Shown: positions 46,660 to 57,605 of the stretch, in pieces
Position numbering within the stretch: position 1 is the stretch's first letter
How the letters are laid out: the number at the start of each line of letters is the position of its first letter
Translations under genes and position numbers: made by a program
Assembly: GCF_900142185.1 (NCBI RefSeq)
Contig: NZ_FQZZ01000001.1
Location: 744,001-808,000 of the forward strand
Length of the DNA: 64,000 nucleotides
Direction of reading: 5' to 3'
Origin: Lutimaribacter pacificus
Lineage (GTDB): Bacteria; Pseudomonadota; Alphaproteobacteria; Rhodobacterales; Rhodobacteraceae
The notes under the pieces: model-generated
What the model was told of the DNA's origin: nothing
What the model saw: only the letters and a program-made list of their open reading frames with translations
The model's database searches: none

Positions 46660-47653
46660 GCGCCGCGCGGGTGATCCAGCCACCGGCGGCAATCGCGGCA
46701 ATGGCCAGGATCGCGGCCAGCGACAGGGTGGGGATGCCCGACAGGCCAGCGCCCACGGTGCAGCCGCCCGCCAGAACGCCGCCCACACCCATCAGCGCGG
46801 CACCGGCCATGTAGCGGCCGGTCTGGCGCGGGCTGTCGAAGCTTTGCCATGTGAACTGCCCGCGGATCAGCGCGGCGGCCAGCGCACCCAGCACCACGCC
46901 GCCGATCAGCCCGAGGCCAAAGCCCGGCGCCACGGCGGTCGAGGCGACGGCGTAGAACAGCGTCTCGGTCGCGGGCGAGGTGAAGCTGAGGCTTTCCATC
47001 GCAATCGGCTCGAACTCGTCATAAAGGACAAAGCCGGTGCCGACCCATGCCAGCGGCACCAGCGCGCCCAGCAGCGCGGCCAGCGCCAGCGTGCCCGCGC
47101 GGTTGCCCGAACGCAGCGCGAAACCGATGGCGGCCAGCGCGATCACGACCGCCCAGACCAGCCCCGCGCCGGGCAGGGCGGGGGCCACGTCCAGCGTGAC
47201 GCTGCCCAGCCCGGTGCGCACCGGCGCCAGCACGCCCTTGAGCGTGGCATGCGCCACCACCGCGAACACCACCAGCACCAGCGCCGCGCGCAGGTTGCCG
47301 GTGCCGCTGAGAACCGTCAGCCGCGAAATGCAGCCGCGCGTCAGGATCATGCCCGCGCCGAACATCAGCCCGCCCACGACGATGGCCAGCACCGGCAGGC
47401 CCTGCGCCATGAAGCGGTGATCGGCGAACCCGATCCAGCCCTGCGCCACGGCGGCCTGCGTGCCCAGCACCGCCACCGCCAGCGCGGTCAGCCAGACGCC
47501 GGCGGCCTGTTTGCGGTCCTCGCCGTCGATCATGCGGCGGAAACAGAAGCGGGTGATCTGCGCCAGCGCGCCGAAGGCGAGCCCCAGCAAAAGGGCGAAC
47601 CACACCGCCGCCTGCGGGGCGGTCAGCGTGTCAAATCCCAGTGTTTCGAACAT
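46595..47653 (-). CDS. YeeE/YedE family transporter (sulfur transport domains)
   Basis: 352 residues, about nine membrane helices in two similar halves. Each half carries the family's conserved cysteine: GAGMILTRGCISRLTVLSGTGN (about 103-124) and GGVLAGGCTVGAGLSGIPTLS (about 304-324). YeeE-type proteins import thiosulfate, others are linked to selenium or sulfur relay. With a sulfite dehydrogenase in the same region, thiosulfate or a related sulfur anion is a reasonable guess. The start at 47653 (MFETLGFDTL) is the first with a good hydrophobic helix. The 3' end overlaps DUF3422. Confidence 0.85.
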   Translation of the reverse strand: MFETLGFDTLTAPQAAVWFALLLGLAFGALAQITRFCFRRMIDGEDRKQAAGVWLTALAVAVLGTQAAVAQGWIGFADHRFMAQGLPVLAIVVGGLMFGAGMILTRGCISRLTVLSGTGNLRAALVLVVFAVVAHATLKGVLAPVRTGLGSVTLDVAPALPGAGLVWAVVIALAAIGFALRSGNRAGTLALAALLGALVPLAWVGTGFVLYDEFEPIAMESLSFTSPATETLFYAVASTAVAPGFGLGLIGGVVLGALAAALIRGQFTWQSFDSPRQTGRYMAGAALMGVGGVLAGGCTVGAGLSGIPTLSLAAILAIAAIAAGGWITRAALNAATAGAAGSATTQAALPAE

Positions 47654-47810
47654 GTCCTGTCTCCGCGTCAGATTTGGAACGATAGTCCAGATGAAGCGAA
47701 AAACCTGCCGGATCAAGCATAAGGAGGGGCAGGACGGCCGGGCCATGGCAGGACGGTTTCCCGATACGGGGCGAGGGGCGGAACCGTCGTTCCGCCGGTT
47801 CGGTCCATGC

Positions 47811-47843
47811 CGAAAGAAAGGGCCCGCCGAAGTGGCGGGCCCT
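47811..47843 (-). terminator. Intrinsic terminator of the ABC transporter operon
   Basis: Read on the minus strand: GGGCCCGCC, loop ACTTC, GGCGGGCCC, then TTTCTTTC. It is placed 22 bp after the last permease stop and separates the operon from the YeeE/YedE gene. Confidence 0.8.
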
Positions 47844-47864
47844 GACCTTGCGTTCTTTTTCGGC

Positions 47865-48845
47865 TCAGCGCCCGCGAATCCGCGGATCGAGCGCGTCGCG
47901 CAGCCCGTCGCCCAGGTAATTCACGCTGAGCACGGTCACCGAGATCATGATTCCCGGCAGCATCACGCGCTCGGGAAACTCCTGCATCCGGGGCACCGCG
48001 TCGGCCAGCATCTTGCCCCAGGTCGGGAAATCCGACGGGAACCCGACGCCAAGGAAGGACAGCGCGCTTTCGGTGATGATCGCGGTGGCCAGCCCCAGCG
48101 TGGCCGACACCATGATCGGCGACAGCACGTTGGGCAGCAGGTGGCGAAAGATGATGTTCCGCGCCGTGGTGCCCGAAGCGCGGGCGGCCAGCACGAATTC
48201 GCGTTCCTTCAGCGCCAGGATGTCGCCCCGCACGATCCGCGCGGTCTGCATCCAGCTTGTCACGCCGATCACCCCGACGATCAGGATGAACATCCCGGTC
48301 TCGGGGCCGAAATTGGCGCGCAGGGGCTGGCGGAACAGCGTCACCGCCACCAGCATCAGCGGCAGGATCGGCAGGCTGAGCACCAGGTCGGTAAAGCGCA
48401 TGAGCGGCCCGTCGAGGCGGCGGAAAAAACCCGCCAGGACGCCGATGGTGGTGCCGATCAGCATGGTCAGCAGCATCGCCGCCCAGCCCACCGCCATCGA
48501 GGCGCGCCCGCCCGCGAGGATCTGCGCCAGGTGGTCGCGGCCCAGGTTGTCGGTGCCCAGCGGATGCGCCCAGTCGACCTTGGCCGCGCTGTCCCAGATC
48601 GCGGAAAAGATCGGGCGGATGTCCTTGTTGCGGATATCCAGCTTTTTCGGGTCGAGCTGCCAGATCAGCTCGCCGAACAGCACGGCCAGCGTCACGAACA
48701 GCAGGAACCCGCCGCCCAGCATCGCGCCCTTGTGATGTTTGAGCTGGTCCCAGACGTCGCGCCACTGGCTGCGCGGCGGGCGCAGCGGCGCGGTGTCCTG
48801 AAGGGCGGCGATCGGGGTGATCTTGTCGGGCGTCGGATCAGTCAT
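47865..48845 (-). CDS. ABC transporter permease, DppC/OppC type
   Basis: 326 residues, with an N-terminal cytosolic extension, the first membrane helix near 40-62 (GAMLGGGFLLFVTLAVLFGEL) and five further helices. The permease EAA-like loop SGTTARNIIFRHLLPNVLSPIMV (about 219-241) contacts the ATPase. It forms the channel of a peptide/nickel-type ABC importer with the upstream DppB-like permease, which its start overlaps by 8 bases. It ends with VNYLGDGLRDALDPRIRGR, the usual family tail. Confidence 0.93.
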   Translation of the reverse strand: MTDPTPDKITPIAALQDTAPLRPPRSQWRDVWDQLKHHKGAMLGGGFLLFVTLAVLFGELIWQLDPKKLDIRNKDIRPIFSAIWDSAAKVDWAHPLGTDNLGRDHLAQILAGGRASMAVGWAAMLLTMLIGTTIGVLAGFFRRLDGPLMRFTDLVLSLPILPLMLVAVTLFRQPLRANFGPETGMFILIVGVIGVTSWMQTARIVRGDILALKEREFVLAARASGTTARNIIFRHLLPNVLSPIMVSATLGLATAIITESALSFLGVGFPSDFPTWGKMLADAVPRMQEFPERVMLPGIMISVTVLSVNYLGDGLRDALDPRIRGR

Positions 48846-49875
48846 AGCGGATCCTCGGGTCCAGCACGCCGTAAAGCAGGTCGGCGATCAGGTTGAACAG
48901 AACGATCAGCACGGCGAAGATGAAGGTCAGCGTCTGCACCATCGGCAGGTCGTTGGCGAAGAGCGCGGTGATCAGAAGCTGGCCGATCCCGTTTACCGAG
49001 AACACCACCTCGGTGATGATCGCACCGCCGAAGATGCCGGGCACCCCCAGCGCGATCACGGTGATCACCGGGATCATCGAGTTGCGCAGCACGTGGATCA
49101 TCACCACCACCGCCTCGCTCAGGCCCTTGGCGCGGGCGGTGCGCACGTAATCCTGGTTGAGGTTGTCCAGCACCGAGGCGCGCATGAAGCGGCTGATCTG
49201 CGCGGTGGTCTGCAAGGCCAGCACCATCACCGGCATGATCATCTGCCGCAGCTGGTAGACGAAGCTGTCCCAGTCGTTCACCACGTGGGTTGTGTCGTAG
49301 ATGAAGGGGAACCAGCCCAGCTGGACCGAGAAGATCACGATCAGCAGCGGCCCGGTGAAAAAGGGCGGGATGGAAAAGCCGATCATCGTGACGAAGGTGC
49401 CGGCCTGGTCGAAGATCGAATATTGCCGGTAGGCCGAGTAGATGCCGATCGGGATGGCGATCAGGATGCCCACCACATAGGCCATGCCCACCACCCACAG
49501 CGTCTGCGGCAGGCGCTGCACGACGATATCCATCACCGGCGAGCGGGTCTGCCACGAGATGACGCGCAGCTCGCCCTGGTAAAGCGCGGTGTCCGGCAGC
49601 CAGCCCAGCAGCCAGCTTTCGCGCGTCAGCCAGTCGATGAACACCTTGGGTTCGATCCAGAAGACCTGCACCAGCCATTTCAGGAACTGGACATGCAGCG
49701 GCTGGCCGAGGCCCAGGGCCTCGCGCATCTTTTCCTTGACTTCGGGGGGGACGGTCAGCGGCACCTGCGCCATCGGATCGCCCGGGGCCAGTTGCAGCAA
49801 CAGGAAGATCACCAACGCGATGATCAGCAGGGTCGGGATCGACAGAACCAGCCTGCGGATGGTGAAGGTCAACAT
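48838..49875 (-). CDS. ABC transporter permease, DppB/OppB type
   Basis: 345 residues. The start MLTFTIRRLVLSIPTLLIIAL and the LLQLAPGDPM motif are characteristic, as are the EAA loop VRTARAKGLSEAVVVMIHVLRNSMIPVI and the end ADLLYGVLDPRIRYD. An unusual periplasmic insert (about 55-110) lies between helices 1 and 2. It is transcribed after the binding protein gene, with a stem-loop in between, and overlaps the second permease gene. Confidence 0.93.
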   Translation of the reverse strand: MLTFTIRRLVLSIPTLLIIALVIFLLLQLAPGDPMAQVPLTVPPEVKEKMREALGLGQPLHVQFLKWLVQVFWIEPKVFIDWLTRESWLLGWLPDTALYQGELRVISWQTRSPVMDIVVQRLPQTLWVVGMAYVVGILIAIPIGIYSAYRQYSIFDQAGTFVTMIGFSIPPFFTGPLLIVIFSVQLGWFPFIYDTTHVVNDWDSFVYQLRQMIMPVMVLALQTTAQISRFMRASVLDNLNQDYVRTARAKGLSEAVVVMIHVLRNSMIPVITVIALGVPGIFGGAIITEVVFSVNGIGQLLITALFANDLPMVQTLTFIFAVLIVLFNLIADLLYGVLDPRIRYD

Positions 49876-49915
49876 GCGGGTAAGCCCCGTTTATGCGTTA
49901 TGGGTTGGGGACGGT

Positions 49916-49941
49916 GGCCCCGCGGAAAAACCCGCGGGGCC
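49916..49941 (-). other. Stem-loop between the binding-protein gene and the permease genes
   Basis: GGCCCCGCGG and CCGCGGGGCC form a 10-bp stem around AAAAAC (plus-strand reading). It lies in the 83-bp gap of the minus-strand operon. Such hairpins often keep the binding-protein message more abundant than that of the permeases. Read on the minus strand it is not followed by a T run. Confidence 0.6.
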
Positions 49942-49958
49942 GCGCGCGCAATGCGGGG

Positions 49959-51662
49959 TCAGTCGATCCGATGCCAGTCGGCGACGTTCCACAATTCGCT
50001 GTCCCAGGTGTTCAGGACCACACCGCCCAGGGTCACCGAACGGGCCGAGACCCGGCCACGGTCGACCAGCGGCAGGATCATGTAGCCGTCGTTGATGATC
50101 ATGGCCTGAAGCTTCTTCACCAGTTCCGCGCGTTCGTTCAGATCGCCGGTCCGGCCAAGCTCGGCCACCATCTCGTCATACTCGGGCACGCAGATGCGGC
50201 TGATGTTCTCGCCCTGCCACTGGCTTTCGGGGCGCGGGGCCTTGCCGCAGGTCTGCGCGGCCATGTACGCCTCGGGGTCGGTGCCGTCGAAGTTGTTGGC
50301 ATACATCTGCACGTCGGCATAGAACTTCTGGAAGGTGTCCGGGCTGCCCGGATCGCCGCCGAAGAACACCGAGGCGTTGACGTTGCGCAGCTCGGTTTCG
50401 ATGCCGATCTCGCTCCACCACTGCTTGATGAGCGCCTGGAAGTCCTGGCGCACGGCGTTGGTCGAGGTCTGGTAGAGGATCGACAGTTTCACGCCGTCCT
50501 TGTCGCGCACGCCGTCACCGTCGCTGTCGACCCAGCCGGCCTCGTCCAGCAGCGCCTTGGCGCCCTCGATGTCCTGCTCGTGGCACGAGGTGTCGCCCGA
50601 TTCATAGATCGCCGGGGCGGGCACCAGGTCACAGGTCGGGCGGCCCGCCTGGCCATAGCCGACCTCGGTCAGCAGCACGCGGTCGATGGCCATCGACAGC
50701 GCCTGGCGCACCGCCGGATCGCTCAGGAACGGGTGCGGATGCTTCGCGGTCGAGCGTTCGCCCTCGGGCAGGCTCGGGTCGGCATTGGTCATGTTCAGCA
50801 TGATCCGTTCGACCAGCGTGCCGAAACCGATCTCGAGCACGCCCTTGCCGGCCGCTTCCATCTTGGCCAGCACGTCGGGGGCAAGCTGCAGGTTCCAGGC
50901 ATAGTCGAACTCGCCGGTTTCAAGAACCGCGCGGCCCGCGCCGGTGGCATCGCCGCCGCCCTTGAAGGTCACGGTCGCAAAGGCGGGCTTGTTCGGGTCA
51001 CGATAGTGCGGGTTGGCCGACATCTGGATCACGTCGTTCGGCTTGAACTCGTCCACCACGAAGGGGCCGGTGCCGATCGGGCCGAAATTCGCCTCGGTGC
51101 ATTCGGGCGCCTTGGGGCCCAGGCATTCGGCGAACTGTGCCTTCTGGATGATCGGCGATTGCGCCCCCATGAACGGGCCGTAGGGGAACGGCTTGGGCTC
51201 GTTGAAGGTGACCTTGACGGTCAGCTCGTCCAGCGCCTCGACCGATTGCACGCCTTCGAACTTGGCAAGCTGCGCGCAGCCGCCTTCGGGGTGCATGCAG
51301 TATTCGGCGGTGAACACCACGTCCTCGGAGGTCACCGGCGTGCCGTCGGACCACAGCAGGCCCTCTTTCAGCTTCCAGGTGATCGAGGTCAGGTCCTCGG
51401 ACACGCCGCCATTCTCGACGGTCGGGATTTCCGCGGCCAGGTAGGGCACCAGGTTGCCCTTTTCGTCGTAGCGGCCGAGCGGCTCGATGATCATCGACGA
51501 GGATTCGAGATCCTTCGTCCCGCCCGAGAGATAGGGCGTCAGGATCGAGGGCGCCTGCCAGTACAGGATGCTCAGCTCGCCATCCTCGCCGCGTTCGGCA
51601 AAGGCGGCGGGGGCCATGGCGAATGCCGCGGCCGCGCCCATCAACAGGGTTGTCAGTTTCAT
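49959..51662 (-). CDS. Periplasmic substrate-binding protein, peptide/family 5
   Basis: 567 residues. Signal peptide 1-22 (TTLLMGAAAAFAMAPAAFA). The SBP_bac_5 fold shows ITWKLKEGLLWSDGTPVTSEDVVFT, GTGPFVVDEFKPNDVIQMSANPHY, LSDPAVRQALSMAIDRVLL and a VEDYL-like KALLDEAGWVDSDGDGVRDKDG segment, which holds an EF-hand-like loop (DSDGDGVRD). AAGGAG lies 7 bases before the start. It delivers peptides or similar ligands to the permeases downstream. The 294-bp region between it and the divergent ATPase gene should hold both promoters. Confidence 0.93.
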   Translation of the reverse strand: MKLTTLLMGAAAAFAMAPAAFAERGEDGELSILYWQAPSILTPYLSGGTKDLESSSMIIEPLGRYDEKGNLVPYLAAEIPTVENGGVSEDLTSITWKLKEGLLWSDGTPVTSEDVVFTAEYCMHPEGGCAQLAKFEGVQSVEALDELTVKVTFNEPKPFPYGPFMGAQSPIIQKAQFAECLGPKAPECTEANFGPIGTGPFVVDEFKPNDVIQMSANPHYRDPNKPAFATVTFKGGGDATGAGRAVLETGEFDYAWNLQLAPDVLAKMEAAGKGVLEIGFGTLVERIMLNMTNADPSLPEGERSTAKHPHPFLSDPAVRQALSMAIDRVLLTEVGYGQAGRPTCDLVPAPAIYESGDTSCHEQDIEGAKALLDEAGWVDSDGDGVRDKDGVKLSILYQTSTNAVRQDFQALIKQWWSEIGIETELRNVNASVFFGGDPGSPDTFQKFYADVQMYANNFDGTDPEAYMAAQTCGKAPRPESQWQGENISRICVPEYDEMVAELGRTGDLNERAELVKKLQAMIINDGYMILPLVDRGRVSARSVTLGGVVLNTWDSELWNVADWHRID

Positions 51663-51956
51663 CTTTTTCTCCTTGCTGGACACGTGACGTGCCTCGTTAT
51701 CGCTCCCGCGGTGCGGACGGGATTTTGGCTTCGTCTTTATTCCGAGGAAGAGGACGAGACACCAGTAGTCCAATCCCCTGCCGGACATATCCGGTCAACC
51801 ACGGCTGGCCCCATCTGAAAACAGGTTGCCGCCAAAATGCAAGACTTCTGTGCGTGGCTTGACGTGGCGGACCCCGGATGTGCTTACGGTTTGACTTTGG
51901 CGGCGCGCTGTCTGTAGCGTTCGGGGCAAAATGCACAACAACACAGGGTGGACGCG

Positions 51957-53777
<1,821 letters not shown>

Positions 53778-53778
53778 C

Positions 53779-54936
53779 ATGGCAGACCGGCTTTCCCCGC
53801 TGGACCTGATGACCAAGCTCATCAGCTTTCCCACCGTCAGCCGCGACAGCAACCTGCCGCTGGTGGATTGGGTCGAGGATTATCTGGACAGCCACGGCAT
53901 CGCCGCGCACCGCTTCTATAACGAGGAACGGGACAAGGCGGCGATCTTTGCCCATGTCGGCCCCGGGATCGAGGGCGGCGTCGTGCTGTCGGGCCATACC
54001 GACGTGGTGCCCGTCGATGGCCAGCCCTGGGCATCGGACCCGTGGACGGTGGTGGAACGCGACGGCAAGTATTTCGGCCGCGGCACCTGCGACATGAAGG
54101 GGTTTGACGCGCTGTCGCTCTGGGCGCTGGTCGAGGCGAAATACCGCGATATTTCCCGCCCGCTGCAGATCGCGCTGAGCTTCGACGAAGAGGTGGGCTG
54201 CACTGGCGCGCCCCCGATGATCGAGCGCATCCTGCAAACCCTGCCAAGGGCCAGCGCGGTGATCGTGGGCGAGCCGTCGATGATGCAGGCGGTGACCGGC
54301 CACAAGGGCGGGCAGGGCTTCTGGGTGGATGTCCGGGGGTTCGAGGTGCACAGCTCGATCGCCTATCGCGGCGTTTCGGCCATCATGGAGGCGGCCAAGA
54401 TCATCAACTGGGCCAACGAGGTGAATGCCGAAGAGGCTGCAAAGACACCCGATGCGATGGCCACGCTGTTCGACCCGCCCTATACCACGCTCCATACCGG
54501 CCTGATCGAGGGCGGCACTGCCGCCAACATCACCGCCAAGCATTGCGGGTTCGACCTGGGGTTCCGCGCGGTGCCCGGCGACGACACCGGCGCCTGGCGC
54601 CGCCGCGTGCTCGACAGGATCGCCGAGGTCGAGGCCGGGATGAAGGCGGTGCACCCGGATGCCGGGATCGACGTCACCCCGCGCTTCGGCGTGCCGGGCC
54701 TGAAACCCGAGCAGCAGGGCGAGGCCGAGGCGCTGGTGCGCGCCATCACCGGCGACAACGCCACCCACGTCGTCAGCTACGGCACCGAGGCCGGGCAGTT
54801 CCAGGAACGCGGCTATTCGGCTGTGGTCTGCGGGCCGGGCGATATCGCGCAGGCGCACCAGCCCGACGAGTTCATCACCGTGGAACAGTTCAATGCCGGC
54901 CACGACTTCATGCGCAACCTGCTGGAGCGTTTGTGA
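53779..54936 (+). CDS. ArgE-like N-acyl-amino-acid deacylase (M20A)
   Basis: 385 residues. Metal-binding motifs of the ArgE/DapE family: LSGHTDVVPVDGQPW (metal His), GTCDMKGFD (bridging Asp) and SFDEEVGCTGA (catalytic Glu and metal Glu), plus GTEAGQFQERGYSAVVCGPG near the end. The closest named activity is acetylornithine deacetylase (argE). Its place in a peptide-transport and amidohydrolase cluster makes a catabolic N-acyl-amino-acid role more likely than arginine synthesis. The start lies one base after the ATPase stop and the stop overlaps the next start (GTGA). Confidence 0.88.
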   Translation: MADRLSPLDLMTKLISFPTVSRDSNLPLVDWVEDYLDSHGIAAHRFYNEERDKAAIFAHVGPGIEGGVVLSGHTDVVPVDGQPWASDPWTVVERDGKYFGRGTCDMKGFDALSLWALVEAKYRDISRPLQIALSFDEEVGCTGAPPMIERILQTLPRASAVIVGEPSMMQAVTGHKGGQGFWVDVRGFEVHSSIAYRGVSAIMEAAKIINWANEVNAEEAAKTPDAMATLFDPPYTTLHTGLIEGGTAANITAKHCGFDLGFRAVPGDDTGAWRRRVLDRIAEVEAGMKAVHPDAGIDVTPRFGVPGLKPEQQGEAEALVRAITGDNATHVVSYGTEAGQFQERGYSAVVCGPGDIAQAHQPDEFITVEQFNAGHDFMRNLLERL

Positions 54937-56282
54937 GCGGGCTGCCCTTTTCCCTGTCCAACCCGCCGGAACATTGCGCCCCGCTGCCGCAGGCGGCCGA
55001 TTGCGTGGTGATCGGTGGCGGCATCATCGGCATCACCGCCGCACTGTATCTGGCCCGCAAGGGGCAGCGCGTCGTCGTGCTGGAAAAGGGCCGGGTCGGG
55101 GCCGAGCAATCGGGCCGCAACTGGGGCTGGATTCGCACGCAGGGGCGCGATCTGGCCGAGATTCCGATTGCGCTTGAGGCGCGCGGGCTGTGGCGCGCGC
55201 TGGACCGGGAGTGCGGCGGGCGGCTGGGCGTGGCGGCGGTCGGGGTCAGCTACCTTGCCGATGATCCGTCCGAGATGGGCCGCTATGCCGCCTGGCTGGA
55301 GGATGCGCGGGGGCATGAGGGGCTCGACAGCCGGCTGGTCGACCGGGCGGGGCTGGCGGGGATCGTGCCGGGGCTCAAGGGCGACTGGGTCGGCGCGCTG
55401 CACACGCCCGGCGACATGGTGGGTGAGCCCTGGGTCGCGGTGCCGGAAATCGCCCGGCTGGCCGCGTCCGAAGGCGTGGCGATCCGCGAAGACTGCGCCG
55501 TGCGCTGCCTCGACCTGGCGCGGGGCCAGGTGGCCGGCGTGATGACCGAGGCCGGCCGCATCGCCGCGCCGCGCGTGGTGCTGGCGGGCGGCGCGTGGTC
55601 GGCGCTGTTCCTGCGCAACCACGGCGCATGGCTGCCGCAACTCTCGGTGCGTTCGACCGTGGCGGCGACCGGGCCCTGCCCGGAGGCATTCGCGGGCGCG
55701 GCCATAGACGGCCGCGTCGCCCTGCGCCGCCGCGCCGATGGCGGTTATTCGCTGGCGCCGGCGACGATGTCCGAGTTTTTCATCGGCCCCGATGCGTTCC
55801 GCGCCTTTCGCGCGTTCCTGCCGGTGCTGCGGCAGGGCGGTTTCCCGGTGTCGTTCCGGGGGCTGGCGCGCAAGGGCTATCCCGATGGCTGGCGCACGCC
55901 ACGGCGCTGGCGCCCGGACGAGGAAACACCCTTCGAACGGATGCGCATCCTCGATCCCGCGCCCGAACCGGGCCGGGTGCGCCGCGCCCATGCGGCGTTT
56001 CGCGAACGCTGCCCCGGCGCGGGCGATCCCCCGGTCAGCGCCGCCTGGGCCGGCATGATCGACACCATGCCCGACGTGGTGCCGGTGGTCGATCATTGCG
56101 CGGAATTGCCGGGGCTGGTGGTGGCCACGGGCATGTGCGGCCACGGTTTCGGCATCGGCCCCGGGTTCGGCCGCATCGTGGCGGATCTCGTGACCGGCGA
56201 CGATCCCGGCCATGACATGCATCGGTTCCGCTGGGGGCGCTTTTCGGACGGGTCGCCGATCCGTCCGGGCCCCGACCTGTAA
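54933..56282 (+). CDS. FAD-dependent amino-acid oxidase-type protein (DAO family)
   Basis: 449 residues. FAD-binding CVVIGGGIIGITAALYLARKGQRVVVLEKG (about 26-55), followed by GAEQSGRNWGWIRTQGRDLAEIP, VVLAGGAWSALFL and the C-terminal VATGMCGHGFGIGPGFGRIVADL. Members (DadA, GlyA-oxidase, OrdL-like) oxidise amines of D- or N-modified amino acids. The GTG start overlaps the argE-like stop (GTGA), so the two proteins are made together. The product of one may be the substrate of the other. Confidence 0.88.
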   Translation: MSGLPFSLSNPPEHCAPLPQAADCVVIGGGIIGITAALYLARKGQRVVVLEKGRVGAEQSGRNWGWIRTQGRDLAEIPIALEARGLWRALDRECGGRLGVAAVGVSYLADDPSEMGRYAAWLEDARGHEGLDSRLVDRAGLAGIVPGLKGDWVGALHTPGDMVGEPWVAVPEIARLAASEGVAIREDCAVRCLDLARGQVAGVMTEAGRIAAPRVVLAGGAWSALFLRNHGAWLPQLSVRSTVAATGPCPEAFAGAAIDGRVALRRRADGGYSLAPATMSEFFIGPDAFRAFRAFLPVLRQGGFPVSFRGLARKGYPDGWRTPRRWRPDEETPFERMRILDPAPEPGRVRRAHAAFRERCPGAGDPPVSAAWAGMIDTMPDVVPVVDHCAELPGLVVATGMCGHGFGIGPGFGRIVADLVTGDDPGHDMHRFRWGRFSDGSPIRPGPDL

Positions 56283-56357
56283 TCCGCGCCCGCTTGCGGT
56301 GCCCGCAGCCATGGGGCAGGGTTGCGGTATGTGAAACGAAAAGCAGGAGTTGCAGGG

Positions 56358-57530
56358 ATGCCCATCAAGAACCGCCTGGCCGAAATGCATGACGAGATCA
56401 CCGCCTGGCGGCACGATCTGCACGAGCACCCCGAGATCCTGTTCGACACCCACCGCACCGCCTCCGTCGTGGCCGACAAGCTGCGCGCCTTCGGCTGCGA
56501 CGAGGTGGTGGAAGGTATCGGGCGCACCGGCGTGGTGGGCGTGATCCGCGGCCGCAAGACCGGCTCGGGCAAGGTGATCGGGCTGCGCGCCGACATGGAC
56601 GCCCTGCCGATGGACGAGATCACCGGCCTGCCTTACGCCAGCAAGACCCCCGGCGCGATGCACGCCTGCGGCCATGACGGGCACACCGCCATGCTGCTGG
56701 GCGCCGCGCAATACATGGCCGAGACCCGCAATTTCGACGGCACCGTGGTGGTGATCTTCCAGCCCGCCGAAGAGGGCGGCGGCGGCGGCCTGGAAATGGT
56801 GCAGGACGGCATGATGGACCGGTTCGGCGTGCAGGAGGTCTATGGCCTGCACAACATGCCGGGCCTGCCGGTGGGGCAGTTCGCGATCCGTCCCGGCCCG
56901 CAGATGGCCTCGGCCGATGAGTTCGTGATCACGCTGAACGGCCGGGGCGGGCACGCCGCCGTCCCGCACGAGGCGATCGACCTGGTGCTGGTGGGCAGCC
57001 AGATCGTCGTGGCGCTGAACGGGATCGTGTCGCGCAATGTCGACCCGGTGAAGAACGCGGTGCTGACGGTGGCCACCTTCCTGACCGAAAGCGACACCCA
57101 GAACGTGATCAGCCAGACGGTAAAACTGCGCGGCACGGTGCGCTGTTTCGACGCCGATGTGCGCGACCTGGTCGAAGAGCGGCTGACCGCGTTGGCCACC
57201 GGCATCGCCGCCAGCCACGGTGCTACCGCCGATGTGGATTACATGCGCGGCTACCCGCCCACGGTGAACCACGAGGATCAGGCCCTTTTCGCCGCCGATT
57301 GCGCCGATGCGGTCGCGGGCGCCGACAAGGTCGACCGCAACACCGCGCCGGTCATGCCGGCCGAGGATTTCGCCTATATGCTCGAAGCGCGGCCGGGCGC
57401 CTATATCTTCCTCGGCAACGGCGATACCCCGATGTGCCACCATCCTGCCTATGATTTCGCCGACGAGGCCATTCCGCTGGGCTGCAGCTGGTTTGCCGAG
57501 CTGGTCGAACGCCGGATGCCGGTGACGTGA
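56358..57530 (+). CDS. M20D amidohydrolase (hippurate hydrolase/HipO-like), first copy
   Basis: 390 residues. Family signature HDLHEHPEILFDTHRT, GLRADMDALPMDEITG, the metal-binding MHACGHDGHTAMLLGAA (Cys and His ligands) and FQPAEEGGGGGLEMVQDG with the catalytic glutamate pair. YGLHNMPGLPVGQF and PAEDFAYMLEARPGAYIFLGNGD follow. These enzymes split N-acyl or N-benzoyl amino acids. The ATG at 56358 follows GCAGG-GG. A close paralogue follows after 75 bp. Confidence 0.93.
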   Translation: MPIKNRLAEMHDEITAWRHDLHEHPEILFDTHRTASVVADKLRAFGCDEVVEGIGRTGVVGVIRGRKTGSGKVIGLRADMDALPMDEITGLPYASKTPGAMHACGHDGHTAMLLGAAQYMAETRNFDGTVVVIFQPAEEGGGGGLEMVQDGMMDRFGVQEVYGLHNMPGLPVGQFAIRPGPQMASADEFVITLNGRGGHAAVPHEAIDLVLVGSQIVVALNGIVSRNVDPVKNAVLTVATFLTESDTQNVISQTVKLRGTVRCFDADVRDLVEERLTALATGIAASHGATADVDYMRGYPPTVNHEDQALFAADCADAVAGADKVDRNTAPVMPAEDFAYMLEARPGAYIFLGNGDTPMCHHPAYDFADEAIPLGCSWFAELVERRMPVT

Positions 57531-57605
57531 CGGCGCGGCGCTGGACATTCCCGCGCCACCCCCACACGATGCGGCGAAAACACGACGACAGGAGAGTCAA
57601 CGGAC

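Noticed and set aside
54813-57548. Long minus-strand frame opposite the FAD oxidase and first M20D gene
   Set aside because: Composition artefact of GC-rich third positions; the sequence is rich in His, Arg and Gly with no domain.
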